Position numbers and translations under genes: made by a program. A stretch of 39,758 bases of DNA from an uncultured Lachnospiraceae bacterium (GTDB taxonomy: Bacteria > Bacillota > Clostridia > Lachnospirales > Lachnospiraceae): the NCBI GenBank assembly GCA_900320345.1, contig ONRZ01000041.1:1-39758 (forward strand), read 5' to 3'. Positions 34,233-39,758 of the stretch are shown piece by piece. Below the pieces are notes generated by a model. That model was not told the origin of the DNA and made no database searches. It saw only the letters and a program-made list of their open reading frames with translations. Within the stretch, counting starts at the first letter, position 1, and each line of letters starts with the position of its first letter.

Positions 34233-35249
34233 CTATACCCTGTCCCATCCGAATGATCCGTTCTCATCCCTGCGGTCACGAAGCATAAGATCGCGTACCG
34301 CTTCGGCTGCGGGTTTATTCTCAAACAGGATGAGATTTACCTGATCTATAATGGGAAGGTCGACTCCGTACTTCTCGCCCAGGGCCTTGGCAGCCTTGGC
34401 GGAATACACTCCTTCCACTACCATCTTGACTTCTTTCATGGCCTCATCCATAGTCTTGCCCTGTCCTATAAGGATACCGGCGCGGCGGTTCCTCGAATGC
34501 ATGCTCGCACAGGTGACTATAAGATCGCCTATACCGGTAAGCCCTCCGAAGGTCTCGATCCTTCCTCCCATGGCTACACCCAGCCTGCTTATCTCGGCTA
34601 TTCCTCTTGTAATGAGCGCAGCCTTTGTATTATCTCCGTATCCGAGTCCGTCGGCTATTCCGGCAGCAAGTGCCACGACATTCTTAAGTGCCGCTCCAAG
34701 CTCCATTCCGAGCACATCCGAACTGGTATATATCCTGAAATACTCATTCATGAACATATTCTGAACGTATTGTGCGGTTTCCTTGTCATCGGCTCCGGCC
34801 ACGCAGGTCGTGGGTATGCACTTTCCCACTTCCTCGGCATGTGATGGACCGCATAATACCGCAACACGGCATCCCGGTATCTCCTGCTTTATTATCTGCG
34901 ACAACGTCATCAGGGTCTTCTCTTCCACACCCTTGGCAACGCTGACTATAAGCTGGCCTTCCGTTACATATTCCGCCATCATCTTGGACGTGCTTCTCGT
35001 AAACGGAGACGGTACGGCAAGCACGAGCATATCCTTATCCCTGCATGCCTCGCTCAGATCCGTGGTAAAGATCATATCATCCGCAAGCTTTACACCGGGC
35101 AGTTTTTCCAAATGCTCATGATTTTCCCTGAGCATATCTATCTCATCTTTTATTACAGACCATATGGTAACCTCATGTCCGTTATTATGAAGCACTACCG
35201 AAAGTGCCGTTCCCCAGCTTCCCGCACCGATCACAGCAACCTTTGCCAT
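34233..35249 (-). CDS. gpsA: Glycerol-3-phosphate dehydrogenase (NAD(P)+)
   Basis: 338 residues. It reduces dihydroxyacetone phosphate to sn-glycerol-3-phosphate for phospholipid synthesis. The N-terminal Rossmann motif VIGAGSWGTALS, the region VSVAKGVE, GPSHAEEV, the catalytic lysine in GAALKNVVALAAGI near residue 190, and the substrate arginine region SRNRRAG near 255 are all present. It is last in the gene order DUF512-der-plsY-gpsA on the minus strand and meets metF tail to tail. PlsY, 38 bp upstream, uses the same glycerol-3-phosphate, so the two act in one pathway. Confidence 0.97.
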   Translation of the reverse strand: MAKVAVIGAGSWGTALSVVLHNNGHEVTIWSVIKDEIDMLRENHEHLEKLPGVKLADDMIFTTDLSEACRDKDMLVLAVPSPFTRSTSKMMAEYVTEGQLIVSVAKGVEEKTLMTLSQIIKQEIPGCRVAVLCGPSHAEEVGKCIPTTCVAGADDKETAQYVQNMFMNEYFRIYTSSDVLGMELGAALKNVVALAAGIADGLGYGDNTKAALITRGIAEISRLGVAMGGRIETFGGLTGIGDLIVTCASMHSRNRRAGILIGQGKTMDEAMKEVKMVVEGVYSAKAAKALGEKYGVDLPIIDQVNLILFENKPAAEAVRDLMLRDRRDENGSFGWDRV

Positions 35250-35287
35250 TATATTGATCCTCCGTTATTCCGTCATCAACATTTATT

Positions 35288-35986
35288 CTAATCAGCTTCC
35301 CTGTTTACGTCTATCTCCGGCTTTCCCTTAAGATATGTCTTTCGCTCATTACCCGCTATCAGCCTCTTTATATTTTCCTTATGCCGGTAGATCGCCATAA
35401 CGGTAAGTATGCCAAATACGATATAATACTCGGTAAGCATAGCCCTGTTTGAAGCCTCAGGGAACCCGTATGCGCCTCTCTCTCCGAAGATGACTATCGC
35501 GATGAACAGCATTATATAACCTACTATGGAACCGAGCGAAACATAATTCGTCAGGAAAAATATCACAAGGAACATACCGAACCCTATTACCGGCACCATG
35601 ATCCCGTATTTAACGAGAAAACAGTATGAAAGCGACATTCCCAAAGTTGCCGCTATTCCCTTGCCGCCTTTGAAATTCATATAAAACGGGAAATTATGTC
35701 CCAGGATCACGCCTGCAGATCCGTAGAGTGCGAGCAGACATATGCTGTCCGGATATCTGTTCTGAAAAATGAGCTTTATGACAAGCACTGCCGCTATACA
35801 CTTAAGAGCATCTCCGAGGAGCACAAGAACACCGTATTTCTTCCCCATGGTCCTTAAGACATTGGTGGTACCTGCGTTCCTGCTGCCGTAATCCCTTATA
35901 TCTATTCCTTTAGCCTTGCCTACAAGATAGCCTGTCTGGATAAGCCCGAACGCATATCCTATCACCAGGCATATTATGCGTTCCAT
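35288..35986 (-). CDS. plsY: Acyl-phosphate:glycerol-3-phosphate acyltransferase
   Basis: 232 residues with five or more membrane helices. It transfers acyl groups from acyl-phosphate to glycerol-3-phosphate, the first acylation step of phospholipid synthesis. Three family motifs are visible: YGSRNAGTTNVLRTMGKKYG near residue 33, VILGHNFPFYMNFKGGKGIAAT near 92-112, and a NxxSxxS-like third region. The C-terminal extension past residue 205 is basic and a little longer than average. Its ATG shares a base with the der stop codon. Confidence 0.95.
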   Translation of the reverse strand: MERIICLVIGYAFGLIQTGYLVGKAKGIDIRDYGSRNAGTTNVLRTMGKKYGVLVLLGDALKCIAAVLVIKLIFQNRYPDSICLLALYGSAGVILGHNFPFYMNFKGGKGIAATLGMSLSYCFLVKYGIMVPVIGFGMFLVIFFLTNYVSLGSIVGYIMLFIAIVIFGERGAYGFPEASNRAMLTEYYIVFGILTVMAIYRHKENIKRLIAGNERKTYLKGKPEIDVNREAD

Positions 35987-37308
35987 TATTTCTCGCCTCT
36001 CTCCCGGATTATGAATTTAAGAGGTGTACCTCTGAAGCCGAAGGCCTCCCTGATCTGATTCTCGATATACCTCGTATATGAAAAATGCATGAGTTCCTTA
36101 TCGTTTACAAAGATCACAAATGTAGGCGGCTTGACCGCTACCTGTGTCATATAGAAAAGCTTGAGCCTCTTGCCCTTATCGGCGGGTGGCTGCTGCATAG
36201 CTACCGCTTCAGTCATTATCTCGTTAAGGACTCCCGTCTGTATCCTCATAGAATGATTTTCAACTACCATATCTATCATATCGAACAGCTTATTAAGACG
36301 CTGCCCCGTTTTGGCTGAGATAAAGATAAGCTCGGCATAGGGCATATATGACAGCACGGTCCTTATCTTTGTCTCGTATTCTTTGGCTGTCTTATTGTCC
36401 TTCTCAACCGCATCCCATTTATTTACGGCTATGATGACTCCTTTGCCGGAATCATGGGCTATACCGGCGATCTTGGCCTCCTGCTCCGTGACACCTTCGA
36501 CCGCGTCTATGACAAGCACAACAACATCCGCGCGCTCTACCGCACCGACTGTACGTACCACCATGAAATGCTCGAGTTCTTCCCTGACCTTGTTCTTGCG
36601 CCGAAGACCTGCAGTATCTATAAATACATACTCCCTGCCGTTCCGCTTAACGGGAGTATCCACTGCATCCCTTGTGGTTCCCGCTATATCTGACACGATA
36701 ACACGGTCTTCTCCAAGGAGCTTGTTTATTATCGAAGATTTACCCACATTGGGCTTACCTACGATGGCGACTCTCGGACGGTCGTCTTCTTCCTCGCCGT
36801 CCGCATTCTCGGGAAACAGTGCAATTACCTGATCGAGCATATCTCCAAGCCCCATCATGTTTGCTGAAGATATCGCATAAGGTTCGCCTATGCCAAGATT
36901 GTAGAACTCATAAACATCATTACCGTACTTTTTGATATCATCGACCTTGTTTACGGCCAGGATGACCGGCTTCTTGGACCTTCTCAGCATGTCGGCCACC
37001 TTTCCGTCCGCATCCTGAAGGCCCTGCTTTACATCCACCATGAATATTATGACATCGGCCGTATCGATCGCTATCTGTGCCTGTTCGCGCATCTGCGACA
37101 AAATGATATCCTTGCTCTCGGGCTCTATACCGCCCGTATCTATCAGCGTAAAATCATGATCGAGCCATGACACTTCCGCATATATCCTGTCTCTTGTTAT
37201 GCCGGGTGTATCCTTTACGATACTTATCCTCGAGCCCGCAAGCGCATTGAAAAGCGTTGACTTGCCGACGTTCGGACGCCCGACCACAGCCACTATAGGC
37301 TTACTCAT
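35986..37308 (-). CDS. der: Ribosome assembly GTPase Der (EngA)
   Basis: 440 residues with the diagnostic tandem G domains. First domain: GRPNVGKSTLFN, DTGGIE, NKVDD. Second domain: GKPNVGKSSIINKLLG near residue 185, DTAGLRR and NKWDAVEK. The C-terminal KH-like domain starts near 350 (FYMTQVAVKPPTFVIFVN). It is required for 50S ribosomal subunit maturation. It overlaps the end of the DUF512 gene by 8 bp, a very common arrangement in Clostridia. Confidence 0.98.
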   Translation of the reverse strand: MSKPIVAVVGRPNVGKSTLFNALAGSRISIVKDTPGITRDRIYAEVSWLDHDFTLIDTGGIEPESKDIILSQMREQAQIAIDTADVIIFMVDVKQGLQDADGKVADMLRRSKKPVILAVNKVDDIKKYGNDVYEFYNLGIGEPYAISSANMMGLGDMLDQVIALFPENADGEEEDDRPRVAIVGKPNVGKSSIINKLLGEDRVIVSDIAGTTRDAVDTPVKRNGREYVFIDTAGLRRKNKVREELEHFMVVRTVGAVERADVVVLVIDAVEGVTEQEAKIAGIAHDSGKGVIIAVNKWDAVEKDNKTAKEYETKIRTVLSYMPYAELIFISAKTGQRLNKLFDMIDMVVENHSMRIQTGVLNEIMTEAVAMQQPPADKGKRLKLFYMTQVAVKPPTFVIFVNDKELMHFSYTRYIENQIREAFGFRGTPLKFIIRERGEK

Positions 37309-38644
37309 ATATCTTCTCTCCCAAAACCGCTTCTATAAAATCCCATCCGCTTGATTTTACAATATCTGTCTGTACTTGTAAAGTTTCGGACAGCTCAAAA
37401 ACATGCATATCATCGAGGAACACATCCTCTCCGCTGCGCAGCACACACTGCGGCAGAATCAGGCATTCACCAAGCTCCCTGTCCTTTAACTGAGCACATA
37501 TATCCTGCCCGGTGAGAAGTCCCGCAACAGTTATGTTCTCACCGAAGAAATCATTCCTGATCGTATATACCCGGATACGGATACCCGGGAGCATCCCCTC
37601 AAGTTCATCAGCCATCTTCTTTATGAAAGGTGCCGCAAGCGCGCCTGTCGCAACGGATACATCCCTGTGCCTGTCACATATCTCCCTGTGGTATCCGATG
37701 TATGCCTTAAGTTCTTCCAGGGCCTTGGCAAATTCATCCATCAGAAGCCTTAGCATACCGACTCCGTTCTCAAGCTGCAGATATCCGTCGTAGCGCTCCG
37801 CCTCCGGCAGTTCCCTGTCCGCCAGAAGATAGAACTCATCCGATGCGTGTATAAAATGGACACCGTATTCCTCATATGCGATCTTCTGGTATTTTTCTAT
37901 GATATCTATAACGGATACTGCATCTTCCTTAACAAACGGCTCCAGAGGATACAGTCCGTCACGGTATTTAGACAGACCCACCGGAACCACCGATACACTC
38001 TCAAGATCAGGCAGGTATCTCATAAGATCGGATATGCTCCTCTCAAGCTCGGCGCCGTCATTTATGCCCTTGCACAGAACGATCTGGCCGTTCATGACAA
38101 TACCCGCTTCGTACAGCCTGTCAACCTTTTTGAGAGCCTCGCCCGCAAAACGGTTATTTAACATCATGCATCTTAATTCAGGATTGGTTGTCTGAAAAGA
38201 AATATTGATAGGTGACATGTGATACTTCACGATCCTGTTAAGATCGTGATCGCTCATGTTGGTAAGCGTAACATAATTCCCCTGTAAAAAAGAAAGCCTG
38301 GAATCATCATCCTTAAAATACAGGGTTTCGCGCATTCCCGGCGGCATCTGATCGATAAAACAGAAGATACATTTATTGCAGCACGATCTGTAACGGTCCA
38401 TCAGGCCGTTATCGAATTCTATCCCAAGATCCTCATCCGGATCCTTATCTATCTCGAGCACCCACTGCTCTCCGTCAGCCTTCTCTATAAGAACCTCAAG
38501 ATAATCATCCTGACACAGATACTGATAATCAAAGATATCGTCCAGGGACTGGTCATTTATCGCAAGAAGACTGTCTCCGGCACATATATCCATTTCTTCG
38601 GCGATACTGTTTGGTTGTACTCTTACGATCGTATGCTTCTTCAT
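37301..38644 (-). CDS. DUF512 radical SAM/PDZ protein
   Basis: 447 residues. The N-terminal 65 residues form a PDZ-like fold (NSIAEEMDICAGDSLLAINDQ). Next comes a radical SAM-type CxxxCxxC (CNKCIFCF region, near residues 87-95) followed by IDQMPPGMRETLYFKDDD, typical of this family. The C-terminal 200 residues are the DUF512 domain, with FFGENITVAGLLTGQDI and LILPQCVLRSGEDVFLDD. The biochemical role is unknown. It is almost always next to der in Firmicutes, as here. The ATG lacks a good Shine-Dalgarno; the nearest GGAG is about 20 bp upstream, inside the end of dut. Confidence 0.93.
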   Translation of the reverse strand: MKKHTIVRVQPNSIAEEMDICAGDSLLAINDQSLDDIFDYQYLCQDDYLEVLIEKADGEQWVLEIDKDPDEDLGIEFDNGLMDRYRSCCNKCIFCFIDQMPPGMRETLYFKDDDSRLSFLQGNYVTLTNMSDHDLNRIVKYHMSPINISFQTTNPELRCMMLNNRFAGEALKKVDRLYEAGIVMNGQIVLCKGINDGAELERSISDLMRYLPDLESVSVVPVGLSKYRDGLYPLEPFVKEDAVSVIDIIEKYQKIAYEEYGVHFIHASDEFYLLADRELPEAERYDGYLQLENGVGMLRLLMDEFAKALEELKAYIGYHREICDRHRDVSVATGALAAPFIKKMADELEGMLPGIRIRVYTIRNDFFGENITVAGLLTGQDICAQLKDRELGECLILPQCVLRSGEDVFLDDMHVFELSETLQVQTDIVKSSGWDFIEAVLGEKIYE

Positions 38645-38656
38645 ACAAAATTATTA

Positions 38657-39103
38657 TCAGTTCACTCCGGTGGATCCGAACCCTCCGCGGGCTTCTCCTT
38701 CATCGTTTGCCTCGGTCTCAATGAATTCTATGACCGGCTGGTGCTTTATGATACGGAACTGACACACACGGTCATTGACATGTATCTGCGTATCACGTAC
38801 CGCATACACGGGCATCATCAGCACATCCCTGCTGCTCGTCTTCCCGTAGGACTCATCTACCACTCCAACACTGTTCGTCTGGATGATACCGAAATTTTTA
38901 AATGTCGAACTTCGCGGAGCGATAAGCATTTCATATCCGTCCGGCAATGACATCGATACACCGAGGTTTATAAGATGAAAATCACCCTTCTTAAGGGTTA
39001 TATCTTCGGCAGACCTCAGATCGATCCAGTCCGACTTGCCTTCGATATATGTAAGCTTGTCTATCTTATCTGATATGTATGTTATCTTTATCGTTTCCTT
39101 CAT
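38657..39103 (-). CDS. dut: dUTP diphosphatase (trimeric type)
   Basis: 148 residues. It hydrolyses dUTP to dUMP and keeps uracil out of DNA. Motif 1 is weak (WIDLRSAEDI, where DLR replaces the usual AGYDL), motif 2 is APRSSTFKNFG, motif 3 NSVGVVDESY, motif 4 NDRVCQFRI and motif 5 RGGFGSTG. Just after motif 3 the normal Y-x-G plus acidic/aromatic stretch is replaced by YGKTSSRDVLMMPVYA, two residues longer than usual. It sits between nrdG and DUF512, and both dut and nrdG serve DNA precursor supply. Confidence 0.9.
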   Translation of the reverse strand: MKETIKITYISDKIDKLTYIEGKSDWIDLRSAEDITLKKGDFHLINLGVSMSLPDGYEMLIAPRSSTFKNFGIIQTNSVGVVDESYGKTSSRDVLMMPVYAVRDTQIHVNDRVCQFRIIKHQPVIEFIETEANDEGEARGGFGSTGVN

Positions 39104-39124
39104 GATAAAACCTCACATTCATGT

Positions 39125-39637
39125 TTATTCGTAGTAGTCCGGGCAGTGGATGACCGGTGTGAGCGGATCCTTGCTGCTTATGGTATCCTGTACATCGATC
39201 ACGCGCTGGTTGCTGCTGCCCTTCCATCTGAGCTTAACGTCCTTCTTATCGACCTCAAATTCGCCGTCAACAAGTACATCCAGATATTTTACTATCGGAA
39301 GATCGTAGATATTCTCCCAGTCCGAGCCCGTATAAAGCCATATCGTCTTATTCGGGTACTTCTCCCTTATCTCCTTTGCGAGTGCCGTAACATCCATAAG
39401 ATTGGCCGGATGGAGCGGATCTCCTCCGCTGAACGTTATCCCCGATATATAATCCTTGTCAAGTTCGCTGAAGATCTCCTGCCTGACTTTATCGTCGAAG
39501 GGAAGTCCCCCATCGGGGTCCCAGGTCACGGGATTATGACAGTCCTTACAGCAATGATCGCATCCGGCAACCCAGAGAACGACTCTTAAGCCGTCACCGT
39601 TTAACATATCATCCTTTGTTATATTGTGGTACCTCAT
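39125..39637 (-). CDS. nrdG: Anaerobic ribonucleotide reductase activating protein
   Basis: 170 residues. This radical SAM enzyme makes the glycyl radical of NrdD. The cluster motif CxxxCxxC is CDHCCKDC near residue 26, followed by HNPVTWDP, and SAM binding is by ITFSGGDPLHP near residue 70. The C terminus (TPVIHCPDYYE) is normal. Its presence indicates an anaerobic lifestyle. The usual partner gene nrdD would be expected upstream, past the window edge, but the 120 bases left there do not show a recognisable NrdD C terminus. The ribosome binding site is weak (CGCAGG). Confidence 0.95.
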   Translation of the reverse strand: MRYHNITKDDMLNGDGLRVVLWVAGCDHCCKDCHNPVTWDPDGGLPFDDKVRQEIFSELDKDYISGITFSGGDPLHPANLMDVTALAKEIREKYPNKTIWLYTGSDWENIYDLPIVKYLDVLVDGEFEVDKKDVKLRWKGSSNQRVIDVQDTISSKDPLTPVIHCPDYYE

Positions 39638-39758
39638 CCTGCGGTCTTTCCCAATTGATCCCGAAACTTATCATGCCGGGAATCGGTACTTCCTCCCAAA
39701 TACACAGATTATTCCTTAAACATAATACAGGGCATGCCGGTTCCGGCTCACCCATACT
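39609..39758 (-). CDS. Possible 3' end of an unknown upstream gene
   Basis: One minus-strand frame stays open from the window edge to a TGA at 39609, overlapping the start of nrdG by 29 bp. It would end in EEVPIPGMISFGINWERP and contains three cysteines. It does not look like an NrdD C terminus and no family is recognised. It could be chance; 50 codons is not enough to decide. Confidence 0.2.
   Translation of the reverse strand, partial: SMGEPEPACPVLCLRNNLCIWEEVPIPGMISFGINWERPQDEVPQYNKG

Overview
The window looks like chromosomal DNA of an anaerobic, gut- or rumen-type Clostridia, most likely a Lachnospiraceae member close to Butyrivibrio. The evidence is an oxygen-sensitive ribonucleotide reductase activase (nrdG), an ATP-type PEP carboxykinase, a DUF512-der-plsY-gpsA block, strong AGGAGG ribosome binding sites, a family 5 glycoside hydrolase and several large membrane histidine kinases. 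Assignment is by protein recognition only. Nearly everything is read from the minus strand. The exceptions are gltA-cheY-cheX, an IS4-family transposase and metF.

Layout, low to high coordinates. (1) 1-5848: a minus-strand run of an NSS-family amino-acid transporter, tyrS, a free-standing adenylation enzyme and an HAD-domain lipoprotein cut by the window edge. (2) 5876-8342: a Cof-type HAD phosphatase and pckA, with a clear terminator between them. (3) 8475-11220: an M24 aminopeptidase overlapping a cytosolic GH5 glycanase, divergent from gltA. (4) 11324-13695: citrate synthase, a CheY-like receiver and a CheX-like protein. (5) 13690-17513: an AT-rich accessory island with an Rpn-type PD-(D/E)XK nuclease, an XRE regulator and an IS4 transposase, bracketed by short inverted REP-like repeats. 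(6) 17575-33274: sixteen minus-strand genes with very short gaps: MoxR ATPase, VWA protein, HD-GYP regulator, split hybrid kinase, second hybrid kinase with HPt, a nucleoside salvage set (PNP, BMP lipoprotein, cytidine deaminase, MTA/SAH-type deaminase), a membrane MutS-like ATPase, RNase H, a 50-residue membrane peptide and thrC. (7) 33370-39758: metF convergent with gpsA, then plsY, der, DUF512 radical SAM, dut and nrdG.

The most striking feature is a set of small rearrangements inside otherwise normal genes. The NSS transporter and thrC each lose their proper C terminus through an out-of-frame deletion, with the real C-terminal codons still visible downstream in another frame. pckA lacks about 23 conserved residues in frame. 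A hybrid kinase is split in two by an 88-bp tandem duplication whose copies differ by three synonymous changes, one of which improves a Shine-Dalgarno sequence for the second half.

The best candidate for an uncharacterised functional unit is the island. Its Rpn-like nuclease gene has an internal ribosome binding site and in-frame ATG that would make a separate 63-residue C-terminal protein. That parallels the intragenic antitoxin reported for E. coli rpn genes. It sits beside an XRE regulator whose promoter -10 box lies at the centre of a perfect palindrome.
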